From: Amycolatopsis sp. A133 | GTDB taxonomy: Bacteria > Actinomycetota > Actinomycetes > Mycobacteriales > Pseudonocardiaceae | DNA: 64,000 nucleotides | Assembly (NCBI RefSeq): GCF_031082405.1 | Contig: NZ_JAVHJU010000003.1 | Coordinates: 3,219 to 67,218, forward strand | Direction of reading: 5' to 3' | Shown: positions 8,434 to 17,969 of the stretch, one piece after another | How the letters are laid out: each line of letters begins with the position of its first letter | Position numbering within the stretch: position 1 is the first letter of the stretch | Made by a program: the position numbers and the translations under genes | The notes under the pieces: model-generated | Told to the model about the DNA's origin: nothing | Seen by the model: the letters and a program-made list of their open reading frames with translations, nothing else | Databases searched by the model: none

Positions 8434-8746
8434 CCGGACAACCTAGCCTCTTCGCAGGCCCATCCCGTGTCTGCCGGGCCGCATCCGCGAGCTTCACACT
8501 GTTGGGGACCCCGAATCTGGAGACCGCATCGTGCACGCTAGGTCGGCGCCGGTCTCCGCCCAGGCCACACTCAGTCGTAGCGCGCCTGTTCGGCGGCCAC
8601 GTCGGGAGCCGACGGGATTCGGCTGCCGCGCTCGACCAAGTGTCGTCACCCATTTAGGCGACCAGCGACGAAATCCGGATGATGCGAGAGCGTGCCGAGG
8701 TCTACCCTCGGTCGCCAGCTTTGTGTACCGCCGATAGAAGGAAGCG

Positions 8747-9549
8747 ATGAGCCTGGGCCGGGGAGGGAACCGGACGGCCTCGACCGGCTCCACCACGAAG
8801 CCCTTCGACCCAGCCCTGCATCAGTTCGGCATTGCGCCCGACGTTGTCCGCCTGGCTGTCCGCCACTGCGACGAGACCGGCCGGTACCCGCAGCTCGGCG
8901 CCGGCGCCGTAGACCGGATCAAAGTCTTCTTGGACCTGAAAGACTGGGTTTCCCTGGCCAAGGCGAGGCTGGGTCGGCCTGAGCGCCCTGAGGACCTGCG
9001 CGTCTACGAAGCCCAGCGCCGGGCAACGGCTGCTCGCAGGGTGCTCGTACCCCTCACCGTGGCGACATACATCGAAGTGGGCCGGGTCTCCTCTCTCCGG
9101 CAACGTACCGACCTGGCCGACGTCACACCGAGATCTCCGGTTTCGTCTCCATCGCTGGGCAGTCCGTCCTGATCGAGCACCAGCTCCGGACCGCGCTCGC
9201 CGAGCATCTCGGTGGCCCACCGCCCGCGCCGATCCCGGTGTTCGGCCTCGGCAACCCACTCGGCGTCGCCGAGCAGAAGGCCTTCGTACTACGACGGAAG
9301 GGCGGCGGAGCGCCAGAGCTGGCGCCCGCGATGGTGCGTGAGATCGAGACCGCCGGCCGGGTGATCGGCGAGTACATGGTGCTGCGCGGTCCGGCACCGG
9401 CCGACTTGCCCGCCCTGCGCGCGCTCGGCTACCGGCCGGAAGAGCTCGCCAACGTCGAGGCGGCCCGGGTCACCCGGGAGGCCGAGCTGGCGGCGATGCA
9501 GTTTCGAGATCAGCAACCGGCGCCCCCTCGGGCCCAGCGCAGCGCGTAG
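8747..9549 (+). pseudogene. PIN-like domain protein, frameshifted and truncated
   Basis: An ATG at 8747 follows GAAGGAAG. The protein reads well to about residue 122 and contains KVFLDLKDWVSLAKAR, the usual first strand and acidic residue of a PIN-like ribonuclease family of actinobacteria. Near 9115 the frame breaks, and the next frame carries on with TEISGFVSIAGQSVLIEHQLRT and ends at 9549. The C-terminus then runs into the oppositely oriented DUF6998-like fragment. PIN-like proteins cut RNA with a metal-binding acidic cluster, but this copy looks dead. Confidence 0.55.
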
Positions 9550-9785
9550 GTCAAGTTATCGAAGGTGATCAGCACAGGGACGTCGAAGTCGAAGGACCGG
9601 AAGACCAAAAAACGGCGCTCGCCCCGGTGTCCGGGGCCGACCGTCTTGGCGTTGACCTGGACCCGGCGGATGTTGGTAGGGAGCAGGTCATAGGACTTGA
9701 CCGAGTTCGCGGCCACTTCCCCGCCGCAGACCTGCGCGGCGAGGTACTCGGCATAGTGGCCCAAGGGAGCGTTGCAGTTACGCAC
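9510..9785 (-). pseudogene. Truncated paralogue of the DUF6998-like gene at 14752
   Basis: The 91 codons read NAPLGHYAEYLAAQVC, NSVKSYDLL and VFRSFDFDVPVLITFD, matching almost word for word the intact protein at 14752-15258. The N-terminal 40 residues are missing because a stop lies upstream, and the C-terminus is lost by a frameshift just after YALRWAR. It overlaps the end of the PIN-like relic in opposite orientation, marking a recombination junction. The 225 bases to 10012 are degenerate. Confidence 0.7.
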
Positions 9786-10012
9786 GACGTCGTAGCGGTC
9801 GGCACCGGCGTCGCACGGCCGACGATGCTGACCGGGCCGACCTCACCTTGGCGTTCAGCACCATCCGCCTGACCACGACGCCGCCGACCACACTCACCAC
9901 GAAGGCCCCTGCGACCGAGCGGGCTTGTGCCGCGGCCGGGCTGGCAGTATCGGCTGGTCACCGGCCACGACAAGACTCCTCCTCCGTGATCAGGAAGGAG
10001 TACTGACCGCGG

Positions 10013-11722
10013 CTACCGGCCGGGCGCCTTCTCCACCACGAGGATGAACCGCGTCACGTCCCGCGGCCACTGGGACACCGGTGCGCCTTCGTGGTGGGCG
10101 GGGACTTCGCGGACAGTCACACTCGTGCCCCGCTGGGCGGCTGCCACCCCCTGCAGGGTCTCGGCGAACTCGACGGATTCGGTCGTCACCACCCAGCGGC
10201 CGCCGGGCGCGAGCCTCGAGATGCGGGCGGTGGCGAACTCGACCGTCGGTTCGAACATCCGGCCGAGCGGAAATGGGAAATCCTCGCGGATCATGGTGTA
10301 CGCCGGTCGCTGCGGCAGGCTCTCGACGGTGCCCCTGACGACGGTGCCGCCGCGCGCCGCGTACGCCTGAGCCTCGGGGGTGATTACCGGGTTGACCACC
10401 GTGACCTGCTGGCCGGCGGCTGCCACGTCGGCGGCCCATCCGAACTCTCCCGCCGTCTCGGCGCCGACCACCAGGACGTTCTGGGCCGCCGGGCCGCCCG
10501 GGACTGGGCCAGTGCCGCCGCCCGGCGGAGGGGGCGGGTATCCCGGCGGCATACCGCCCAGCCTGCCGGTCACCGCGCCGACGATGCCGCCAGCGATGAG
10601 GTTGGCGATCACGTTGCGCAGTAACTGCTCAAACGTCGCCCGCCCGTCCAGCACCCTGATGCCGTCCATCACCGCGCCTTGGACGGCCCCCGCCGATGAT
10701 CCGGCGACGACCCCGTTGACGGTCGCGGCTAGCGCCGGCTCGGCAACGCCGCGCAGCAGGCCGCCGGCAATGATCGAACGGGTGAGCGCGGGGGCGATGT
10801 ACGGCGTGAGCCGCGCGGCCACACCGGCACCGAGGGCACCACCCGCAACCCCGGTGACCGTCTCCAAGGCGACAGTGCGCAGGTCGGTCCACCCCACCTC
10901 GTCGCCGACGACCACCTTGCCCCCGACGTTGGCCGCGCTGGACAGCAACGCCGTGCCACCGCCCACGACCGCACCGGCGGACACCGCTCCCAGCCCGGCC
11001 CCGCCCACCGCGGCCGGCGCCATGAGCACCGCGCCACCGGCCAAGGCGAAGATTGTGAAGCACACCGTCGAGGTGACCTCCAGCGCGGTCACCGTCAGCT
11101 CGCCGGTTCTGATCTGCCGGTTCCGATACTCGTTGATTAACTGGTGCGCGAAGTTGATCCGCTGTTCAGCGACCCTGGTGGCGGTCTCGGTGGCGGCCAG
11201 GTCATCACCTGCCGCCACGGCCCGCAACGCTTGCAACGCCTCCTGTCCGGCGCGGATCGGCGCAGCGACCTCGTCAAGGTTGACACCTGTCCGGACCGCT
11301 TCGAGGAACCAGGCCACCGCCCACTGGTCCCGGTTGAGCGCGACCATTGCGTCGTAAAGGCCGCTTGCCGAGTCCATCCGGGATTCCAGCGGGCGCAGCA
11401 CCTGGTCGCGGAAGATCCTTTTGAGGCCAGCCAGGAACTGCGACCACTGGCTTTCCTCGATCTCGTGGCGGACACCCTGGTAGGTGACGACCCGGACTCG
11501 CTCGCCGGCGGTCGTGGCAGACCGGACCTGGCGCTGGAGCGCGACGGCCACCGCCCGCGCCCCGGCCGATCGTTGCAGGGCGGCCACCGCTCGGGCACGG
11601 CTGCCCAGATCTGCCCGGTGCAGCCTGTCCGGGGCCAGCGTGGGCGGCGTGGCCCGCTGCTCGGCTCGCTTCGGACCGCCCGTGCGTTCCGGTTGTCGGT
11701 CGGTATGCCCGGCACTGTGCAT
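10013..11722 (-). CDS. Orphan eCIS-cargo-like protein with C-terminal Rossmann-like domain
   Basis: The ATG at 11722 lies five bases after AGGGAG; longer readings upstream lack a site. The 569-residue protein starts with a disordered leader containing paired LQR motifs (VAALQRSAGARAVAVALQR), typical of proteins encoded beside extracellular contractile injection systems. A helical region (about 90-220) follows, then a long glycine/alanine hydrophobic stretch (about 225-420) rich in GxxxG-like spacing. A PPPPPGGG linker leads to a Rossmann-like domain (about 450-569: VLVVGAETAGEFGWAADVAAAG, then GGRWVVTTES), methyltransferase-like but without a clear catalytic motif. I infer an injected or surface-acting toxin-like protein. 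No contractile tail genes lie in the window. The strand downstream is decayed sequence. Confidence 0.7.
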   Translation of the reverse strand: MHSAGHTDRQPERTGGPKRAEQRATPPTLAPDRLHRADLGSRARAVAALQRSAGARAVAVALQRQVRSATTAGERVRVVTYQGVRHEIEESQWSQFLAGLKRIFRDQVLRPLESRMDSASGLYDAMVALNRDQWAVAWFLEAVRTGVNLDEVAAPIRAGQEALQALRAVAAGDDLAATETATRVAEQRINFAHQLINEYRNRQIRTGELTVTALEVTSTVCFTIFALAGGAVLMAPAAVGGAGLGAVSAGAVVGGGTALLSSAANVGGKVVVGDEVGWTDLRTVALETVTGVAGGALGAGVAARLTPYIAPALTRSIIAGGLLRGVAEPALAATVNGVVAGSSAGAVQGAVMDGIRVLDGRATFEQLLRNVIANLIAGGIVGAVTGRLGGMPPGYPPPPPGGGTGPVPGGPAAQNVLVVGAETAGEFGWAADVAAAGQQVTVVNPVITPEAQAYAARGGTVVRGTVESLPQRPAYTMIREDFPFPLGRMFEPTVEFATARISRLAPGGRWVVTTESVEFAETLQGVAAAQRGTSVTVREVPAHHEGAPVSQWPRDVTRFILVVEKAPGR

Positions 11723-12233
11723 CGCGTCTCCCTGTGCCCGGATAAAGCCTAATTGCGGCACTGGCGAACCGGGCCAGCGCGAAGACGGTCCGAAAGGGTA
11801 AATAACCCTGCCCGTCCGGGCGGCCGCGGCGGTCAGCGTGCTGGTTACCTTACTTCCGCTGCGCCAAGCCGGGCAGGACATCAGATGACCGGACCAGGTA
11901 GCGGCAGGGCGTCCCGGCCTACTGGAGAGTTACAACGCCAGGCAGCTCGACGGCCTCGGCCATCCGGATGGCTTAGTTCAATCAAGCGACTGACTTGACA
12001 TACTGCGCACCCACGGTCACCTCATGCGCTTGCTTGACTTCGCCGAATCTCATCGGCGCAACGTGTCAGCCACTGTGGATACGTTTCAGCCGCAGCACAC
12101 AGTCGTATCTTCCGCCCGCCTTATGCGCAGTGGTGTCAACGCCGTCATCATGGCTTTCACACAACCGCTCGTCGGCGGATGAGGACGTTGGAGTCTGGGC
12201 TCGTCGGGCTGCTCGGGCGCTGTCCTGCATGAT
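11723..12233. other. Gene-free spacer
   Basis: About 510 bases between divergent genes. I see no convincing ORF, terminator or repeat. Promoters for the eCIS-like gene (leftward) and for the gene at 12234 (rightward) must lie here. Confidence 0.5.
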
Positions 12234-12821
12234 GTGACAGAACTGGACGGCGCTCGTGATCACACGTGGGTTCGGCTGACAACGGCGCGCACCGCTTACG
12301 AGCAGCAGGTGGCGTCCGCCTACGAGGAGGTGCTGCTCGAGGTAGCGGAGCGTGTTCGAGCCGAGGGAAGCATCGGCAAATCGGACATCGGTGCGCTGCT
12401 CCTCTGGAAGCGACTTCGCGCAGACACTCCATGGGCGCGCCGGCTGATGAGCATGCCGGACCTCGAGGTGCGCGCCACCACAGCGCGGGTCGTGGACGCA
12501 GTCCACAACCCGCATGCGTCGACTCCGGCCGCGGCGCGCGAGGGACGTCGACTGTTGACTTCGCTTCCGGGATTCACGACAGGAGATGCCCTCGCCTCCG
12601 CGGTGCTGGTCGCCGCCGCCCCACACCGCATGGCCGTATACGACAAACGAGCCCATCGTGGCCTGGAACTGCTGGGCGAAATCTTGCCCTCGTCCGCCGG
12701 TCGATACGGGCGCTACATGGAGTTGATCGATGCACTACTCGTTTTGGCTCACCGACACGATGGCACCTGGCTGGCCCGCGACGTTGATCTCGCCCTCTAC
12801 TGGCTTGGGGGATCGTCCTGA
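12234..12821 (+). CDS. Helical protein of unknown function
   Basis: A 195-residue protein with a GTG start and no clear ribosome site. It is predicted mostly helical. The segment LLTSLPGFTTGDALASAVLVAAAPHRMAVYDKRAHRGL has the rhythm of a helix-hairpin-helix DNA glycosylase core (a hairpin, then a conserved Asp region), but the match is too weak to assign. Codon use is normal for the host. The next gene on the same strand begins 45 bases later, so they may be co-transcribed. Confidence 0.6.
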   Translation: MTELDGARDHTWVRLTTARTAYEQQVASAYEEVLLEVAERVRAEGSIGKSDIGALLLWKRLRADTPWARRLMSMPDLEVRATTARVVDAVHNPHASTPAAAREGRRLLTSLPGFTTGDALASAVLVAAAPHRMAVYDKRAHRGLELLGEILPSSAGRYGRYMELIDALLVLAHRHDGTWLARDVDLALYWLGGSS

Positions 12822-12866
12822 CATTCGCACGCGCTCGGCGGCATAGACGTCTCACAACTGGATTCT

Positions 12867-13226
12867 GTGAGCAGCTCACGGTTGAGGTTGACCTTGGGCA
12901 GGTTGGAAGCTCGTCGCACCGCCGCACCACGCCGGCTGGGAACCGACGAGGACCGGAGCGCCCTGCGCACTGCCGCGTACGGTGCGATTTCGCTGATGGC
13001 CGTTGCCGGTGCGGCCGGCAAGCCCGTCGAGATCGCCACCGACGGAAGCATCGCCCTGGCGTCGGAAACCGGTCCGCTCGGGCACGTATTCGCCGCGAAG
13101 TCCGAAGACATCGAGCGGACTGCCCGTCGGCCCTTACCAGGGTCGGCTGCCTGGCTCTCGATCAGTCCGCGCGAGCTCACCGCCGGAGGGTGGGCACGCG
13201 CGGAGTCGATCAGGCTGCGTTGTTGA
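12867..13226 (+). CDS. Small unknown protein
   Basis: 119 residues from a GTG. A basic N-terminus (RLRLTLGRLEARRTAAPRRLG) is followed by an alanine-rich helix and a short strand-rich part (VEIATDGSIALASETGPLG). No known domain is recognised. Its end overlaps by 17 bases the end of the convergent gene at 13210-13824. Confidence 0.5.
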   Translation: MSSSRLRLTLGRLEARRTAAPRRLGTDEDRSALRTAAYGAISLMAVAGAAGKPVEIATDGSIALASETGPLGHVFAAKSEDIERTARRPLPGSAAWLSISPRELTAGGWARAESIRLRC

Positions 13227-13824
13227 AGATCTTCCGCTGGATCTCCAGGTAGCGACGCAGGTCCACGACGAGAGCGCCCGTCGAGATCGGGGGCGACTCC
13301 GGCAACTCGTCCAGATCGAACAAGTTCGCCTCGGCCAACTGCCGCGTGTAGTCCATGACAACCTGGACCAGAGTTTCGGACTCCTCCGCGGCGAAGTCGA
13401 GAGTGACGTTGCCATTCTCGAAATACGCTTTGACCGCTCCGAGATCGGCGATGAGGCGTTCGATGGTTTCAGCATCGAGGCTCTGGTCGCGGACGCTCTC
13501 GAGGTAGGTGCGCAGCGAGTCGTTGTAGTTCGTGACGCACTCCGGCAGTGCCCGCCTTCGCTTGCGCACGATTGGAACAGCGGCAGCGACCGACCCGACG
13601 ACCGCCAGGGTCACGAGCCCCGCGACGACGACTGGCTTCTTCTTGAGCATTCGGGCTGCCGCTCCGGCCGCGTCGTGGTTCAACGTGGAAGCAGAGGCTT
13701 CCTTGAGGTGGGCCACGATGTGTCCAGCGCCGTTGCGCACAACGCCGCCAAAGAGGCGCAGGTCACCGTTGAGTAGGCCCGCCGCAATCTCTGCTGGCAT
13801 GTCGAAGTCGATCTGAACGATCAT
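13210..13824 (-). CDS. Single-pass membrane protein of unknown function
   Basis: 204 residues; the ATG at 13824 follows GAGGA by six bases. The N-terminal 60 residues form a small soluble domain (IVQIDFDMPAEIAAGLLNG). One transmembrane helix lies at about 65-84 (VVVAGLVTLAVVGSVAAAVP), with basic residues after it (RKRRR). The C-terminal 110 residues are helical and acidic, with the look of a protein-interaction domain (ESVRDQSLDAETIERLIADLG). The longer open frame reaching 14526 has poor composition and no site. Confidence 0.72.
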   Translation of the reverse strand: MIVQIDFDMPAEIAAGLLNGDLRLFGGVVRNGAGHIVAHLKEASASTLNHDAAGAAARMLKKKPVVVAGLVTLAVVGSVAAAVPIVRKRRRALPECVTNYNDSLRTYLESVRDQSLDAETIERLIADLGAVKAYFENGNVTLDFAAEESETLVQVVMDYTRQLAEANLFDLDELPESPPISTGALVVDLRRYLEIQRKIFNNAA

Positions 13825-14113
13825 TCGTGGTCCTCGGCTGTGCTCGTGATGGGCTCCTGAGTCCCACAGTAGTGCCCGACCATCGACTTCAGCGGCGTCC
13901 CGAGCAGCGGCGATGGGCAGGTAGCCGGTGGGGGCTCGAGCACCGGCCGCCACGCATCGCCGCTGGCACGCCGACGATGCCTCTCGCGCGGCGCCGGGTT
14001 CTCGACGGCGCCGGACGGCGCATTGGGAGGCGGTCGCCGCGCTGACCCGAAGTGCGTCACGGGCCCGCCCGTGGGGTGATTGATCGTTGCCGCGGGAGTG
14101 GAATGCTGCGGGA

Positions 14114-14749
14114 ATGAGCGACGAGGGCGAACTCGTGGATACCCGGGACCTGCTGCTGGACCAGCGGCTGCGGTCACTCGCTCGCGCCGATCGCACCGAG
14201 GTGATGATGCGGCTGACATCGCTGCGGACCGGCACGCCGACTGCCTGCGGGCGATCGAGCGCACCGTCGAGGCCGAGCAGGAGCAGCAGCTGTGCGAGCA
14301 CGCCCGCGAGCCGGCGCGGGCGAACGTCGTGATCGCCGACGAGCTGGGCAGCCCGTGCGGCGACATCGCCGGCGGAGTCGTGCTCCCGACCAGCAGCGTG
14401 GCGACCACCCGGATCGTGCCGCTGGCCCAAGTGCCCGGATGCGGACAGGAGCACCAACCTGCGTGGCGTACCGCCGCGGCCGCCGAAGCGGCGCGGGCCC
14501 GCATGCACGACCCGAGCGCGTGGCAACCGTCCTGGGTGGCGTCAGTCCCCGATACCGGATCGACAAAGGATTGCGGCTGCTCACGTTCGACGCCTGGCGC
14601 GCGGTCGGCAGCCCGGCCGTGGCCACGCACAACCACTTCGCCTCGCACCCGTGGACACCGGGTGAGACCGGGACATCCTCGACACCATCGCCCTCCCCGG
14701 AGCGCCGCAGAGCAGTGCTGACAGCGCCCGGAAAGCTCACCGTCGGCAG
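14114..14749 (+). pseudogene. Decayed coding region of unknown origin
   Basis: An ATG at 14114 begins MSDEGELVDTRDLLLDQRLR in good codon usage for 35 codons. After about 14215 another frame takes over (AIERTVEAEQEQQLCEHA, then VVIADELGSPCGDIAGG), and near 14540 a third (YRIDKGLRLLTFDAWRA). Each piece has host-like third-position G/C, but they never join in one frame. I read this as one or two genes broken by frameshifts. Confidence 0.4.
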
Positions 14750-14751
14750 CT

Positions 14752-15258
14752 TTGGCGGAAGATGAGCGAGTGGCTGAAGAACGCGATGACCTTGGCACGG
14801 CGTCTGTCCCCGAACTGCTGGGCCGGTACGCCGCGATCCTGGCCGAGGTGCGCGACCGCGGCGTCGTGCGGACCCGGAACGCGCCCCTGGGCGACTACGC
14901 CGAGTACCTCGCCGCGAAGGTCTACGACGGGACGCTGGAACCGAACTCGGTCAAGTCCTACGACCTGCTGGCCGCCGATGGCCGCCGGGTCCAGGTGAAG
15001 GCCCGCACCGTTGGGCCCGACACCAGGGCGGGCGCGGTGTTCTCGGTCTTCCGGTCCTTCGACTTCGACATCGCTGTGCTGATCACCTTCGACAGCGCGA
15101 CCTACGCGCTGCGCAAGGCCCGCGAGGTGCCGAGGGCCGAGCTCGAAACTGCCGGTCGGCACTCCGCCCACGTCAACGGGCGCCTGATCAGGATCACCAC
15201 CGGCCTCCGGCTCGGCGTGGACGTCACGGCGCGGTTCCACGCCGTCGCCTCGATTTAG
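14752..15258 (+). CDS. DUF6998-like protein (possible nuclease fold)
   Basis: 168 residues; possible starts are TTG at 14752 or GTG at 14770, neither with a strong site. The central block NAPLGDYAEYLAAKVYDG, SVKSYDLLAADGRRVQVKAR and FRSFDFDIAVLITFD is the hallmark of the family I know as DUF6998, in which an acidic residue and the QVKAR strand suggest a PD-(D/E)XK-like core. The C-terminus (to VTARFHAVASI) is intact, unlike in the paralogue at 9510-9785. Members often occur singly among accessory genes. The function is not established; a nuclease role is inference. Confidence 0.7.
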   Translation: MAEDERVAEERDDLGTASVPELLGRYAAILAEVRDRGVVRTRNAPLGDYAEYLAAKVYDGTLEPNSVKSYDLLAADGRRVQVKARTVGPDTRAGAVFSVFRSFDFDIAVLITFDSATYALRKAREVPRAELETAGRHSAHVNGRLIRITTGLRLGVDVTARFHAVASI

Positions 15259-15612
15259 CTGGCGGGCATCGTGCGGGATCAGCTCGGCGCTGGAGCGTGA
15301 ACGTGCACGGACCGGCGGCTCGCGCGGTCGCACCAGAACGGATCTTGTCCCATGTAAGTCTGCGGAGACCTTACGCTTGTTTCGGACACTGAGTGGTGAT
15401 CAGAGCGCCGCTGACCGCGCGGCACCGGAGGCATATCGGCGCTCACGGGTGCCGGATCGGGGACGGGCGGGTAGCTGCCGTGCTCGAGGCAGTAGAGGCC
15501 TCGTTCGGCGATCGCCGCCGCCCAAATCTTGTGCTTGCGGCTGAGCCTGGCCAGTGCGCGGCTCTCGAGAGCCCCGATGGCGATCTTGTGGGCATGGTCA
15601 GGCCAGTCGCGT

Positions 15613-15966
15613 TCAGGGCATCCATCGCACGAGTTCGTCAGTAAGCCGTACCCCGGTCAGGCAATCCACGAGGTTCAGAGCCGCGATTGCGGGATCGACG
15701 CCGGTGTCCGAGCCGTCGAGGCTGAGCGACATCGCACATGATGCCTGTAGCGCAACCGCCTTCGGCGAGTCATAGCACCACGGCTTGACCACGATTTCGC
15801 ACGACGCAATCTGCTGTGATGCCGGAATCCGTAGCAAGCGGCCGCGACAGTCAATGGTTAATCCACGAAACCCCGCTAGCTCAACACGATCTTTTGACCA
15901 CCCGAAAGTATTGGACAGAAGCAGGTCAACCCACCCTGCGTGCGATGTGCATATTGCACTCGGCAC
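15613..15966 (-). CDS. Small unknown protein, A+T-richer codons
   Basis: A 117-codon frame with a GTG start reads VDLLLSNTFGWSKDRVELAG and CEIVVKPWCYDSPKAVALQ, plausible as a folded protein with five cysteines, but third positions are less G/C-rich than in neighbours. No ribosome site is evident. It could be a gene of foreign origin or a truncated one. Between 15259 and 15612 I see nothing convincing. Confidence 0.4.
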   Translation of the reverse strand: MPSAICTSHAGWVDLLLSNTFGWSKDRVELAGFRGLTIDCRGRLLRIPASQQIASCEIVVKPWCYDSPKAVALQASCAMSLSLDGSDTGVDPAIAALNLVDCLTGVRLTDELVRWMP

Positions 15967-16008
15967 ACCTGTGGCTTAACGTGACTAGGTCGCTACGGGG
16001 AGGGACGC

Positions 16009-16317
16009 ATGGGGTTTCAGGCAGTCCCGGAAGCGCTCCGCACCGCTCGAAGACACGCGGCCGACGCTGTCGGCGAGTTGCGAGGTGTCGACTGCGGGGA
16101 GCCTGTTCACAGACTAACCGCGGCCATGCCGGGAGGCGCGGTCGCCGAAGCCGCTCCATCCATGGGCGAGTCGTGGACCACGGCGTTCAGGTCCTGGTGC
16201 ATCGACGCCGAGACTCAGGCCGAGAGCCTGGCCACCGCAGCTGAGCGCTATCAGGCCACGGACGAGGCCGGCAGCAGCGACCTGACGAGCGCTGGTTCTC
16301 TCCGGGGTCCGCGCTGA
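16009..16317 (+). CDS. WXG100-like small helical protein
   Basis: 102 residues from ATG at 16009, shortly after GGGAGGG. It is a helical hairpin in style, with SWTTAFRSWCIDAETQAESL in the second half. It is encoded directly before a DUF1023 hydrolase with TGATG stop/start overlap. Proteins of this size and place belong to the WXG100/ESAT-6-like group of putative type VII secretion partners. The exact W-x-G turn is not clear here, so the assignment rests on context and size. Confidence 0.62.
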   Translation: MGFQAVPEALRTARRHAADAVGELRGVDCGEPVHRLTAAMPGGAVAEAAPSMGESWTTAFRSWCIDAETQAESLATAAERYQATDEAGSSDLTSAGSLRGPR

Positions 16318-17969
16318 TGGTCTCACTGTCGGACGTGAAGCGGTGGAACACCGCCCAGCTCGACGAGATCTACAACGCAATCCGCCGCCAGCTCGACGTG
16401 CTGGTCCACTCCGGCGACGACTACGGCAAAACGGTTCCCGTGGAGGGCTGGTCTGGGCCAGCGGCCGATACGGCGGCGTCCGCGCACCGGGCGCTGATGG
16501 CCCGCATCGACAAGCTCGCCGCCGGGGCCAGCATCGTCGGCAAAGCCATCGCCCAGGCCTCCGACGCCATCACCGGCGTGCAACGCGCCGTGACCAACGC
16601 CGAGGAATACGCCCGCAAGTACGGCTACCGCATCTCCGACACCGGCACGGTCACCGACACCTTCCCCGACGGCCGAACACCGCCAGAGTTCGACGCCGGC
16701 GACCGGGCCCGCGCTCACAAGCAGGTCGTCGACGACATCACCCAAGCACTCCGCACCGCCGACGACATCGACCAGGACCTCGCCGCCGTCCTCAAACGCG
16801 CCGAAGACGGCGAGTTCGGCACCGGCGACGAAACGACCGTGGCCGCCGCAGCCGCAGCCGGAGCGGTCGACCCCGGGCTCACCCTGCCGGAACCGCCGGC
16901 CAACGCCACGCCGTCCCAGACCGCAGCGTGGTGGGCCAGCCTGTCCCCCGCCGGCCAGGCGATCCTCCTTCACGACCGCCCAGCTGCGCTCGGCGTCATG
17001 GACGGCCTACCGGCCGAGGTCCGGGACAAAGCCAACCGGACCATCTTCGACCAGCAGTACGCCGATCTGAAGCACCAACGCGAAGACCTACGCAACCGAA
17101 TGAACAGCCTGGACCAGGCCGACCCGACCCAGCAGAACGAGTACTTCGACCTCGAACGCGACGCCGACGCCAACGACAACAAGCTCAAAGGGCTCGATGC
17201 GATCAACGAGCGGCTCAACCAGCCGCTACCCGGCCAGCCACCCGCCTTCCTGCTCGGCATCGACACCGCCAACGCCGGGCACGCCATCATCGCCATCGGC
17301 AACCCCGACCACGCCCAGAACGTCGCCACCTACGTGCCAGGTACCTTCGCCGGGCTCGACGGCTTCGCCACCGACATCCAGCGCGCCGACCTGATGAACC
17401 ACACCGCAAGCGTCCTCAACCCGGCCCCGACCTCGGTCATCACCTGGGCCGGCTACGACGCCCCGCAAAGCATCATCCCCGACGCCGCCAGCACCAGCTT
17501 CGCCGATCACGCCGAGCCCGGGCTGCGTCGCTTCCAAGACGGCCTCGGCGCCAGCCACGACCCCATCCCGGTCAACTCCACCGTCATCGGCCACAGCTAC
17601 GGCACCACCGTCGTCGGCCAAACCGCCCGCGACCTCGGCCTCCCCGCGGACAACCTCGTCATGGTCGCCAGCCCCGGCGTCGGCGTCCAGCACGCCACCG
17701 ACCTCCGCCTCGACGGCGTCCCATCCGGCCAGATGAGCAACCACTTCTTCGCGACCAAAGCGGCGATGGACCCAGTCACGGCGCTGACCAACTTCGACAT
17801 CCCCGCCCTTGACCCCGTCGATCCGCTCGGCCCCGACCCCACAACCGGCTGGTTCGGCGGCCACGCCTTCGACTCGAACGTGACCGGCGGCCACAGCGAC
17901 TACTGGGACCCCAACTCGAAGTCACTGCAAGGGATGGCCAACGTCATAGCAGGTGCATCGGCACCGTGA
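16317..17969 (+). CDS. WXG100-like domain fused to DUF1023 alpha/beta hydrolase
   Basis: 550 residues. The N-terminal helical region contains VEGWSGPAADTAASAHRAL, a WxG hairpin (W near residue 45), then a spacer. The C-terminal half (from about 310, LLGIDTANAGHAIIAIG) is a DUF1023 alpha/beta hydrolase with nucleophile elbow GHSYGT (Ser about 427) and a late histidine in GGHSDYW as the probable catalytic base. Such proteins are abundant in actinomycetes beside WXG100 partners, and many are thought to be exported. The start shares bases with the preceding stop, and the next gene overlaps by GTGA, so the three form one operon. The substrate is unknown. Confidence 0.88.
   Translation: MVSLSDVKRWNTAQLDEIYNAIRRQLDVLVHSGDDYGKTVPVEGWSGPAADTAASAHRALMARIDKLAAGASIVGKAIAQASDAITGVQRAVTNAEEYARKYGYRISDTGTVTDTFPDGRTPPEFDAGDRARAHKQVVDDITQALRTADDIDQDLAAVLKRAEDGEFGTGDETTVAAAAAAGAVDPGLTLPEPPANATPSQTAAWWASLSPAGQAILLHDRPAALGVMDGLPAEVRDKANRTIFDQQYADLKHQREDLRNRMNSLDQADPTQQNEYFDLERDADANDNKLKGLDAINERLNQPLPGQPPAFLLGIDTANAGHAIIAIGNPDHAQNVATYVPGTFAGLDGFATDIQRADLMNHTASVLNPAPTSVITWAGYDAPQSIIPDAASTSFADHAEPGLRRFQDGLGASHDPIPVNSTVIGHSYGTTVVGQTARDLGLPADNLVMVASPGVGVQHATDLRLDGVPSGQMSNHFFATKAAMDPVTALTNFDIPALDPVDPLGPDPTTGWFGGHAFDSNVTGGHSDYWDPNSKSLQGMANVIAGASAP

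Noticed and set aside
10380..11357. 325-codon plus-strand frame opposite the eCIS-like gene
   Set aside because: Composed of Ala, Thr and Pro runs, antisense of the glycine/alanine hydrophobic region; no site.
12234..12821. DNA glycosylase assignment
   Set aside because: The helix-hairpin-helix resemblance is limited to one segment, and a catalytic Lys/Asp cannot be placed with confidence.
16343..17812. 489-codon frame within the DUF1023 gene
   Set aside because: Almost only Arg, Pro, His and Gln; a shifted-frame artefact of GC-rich codons.
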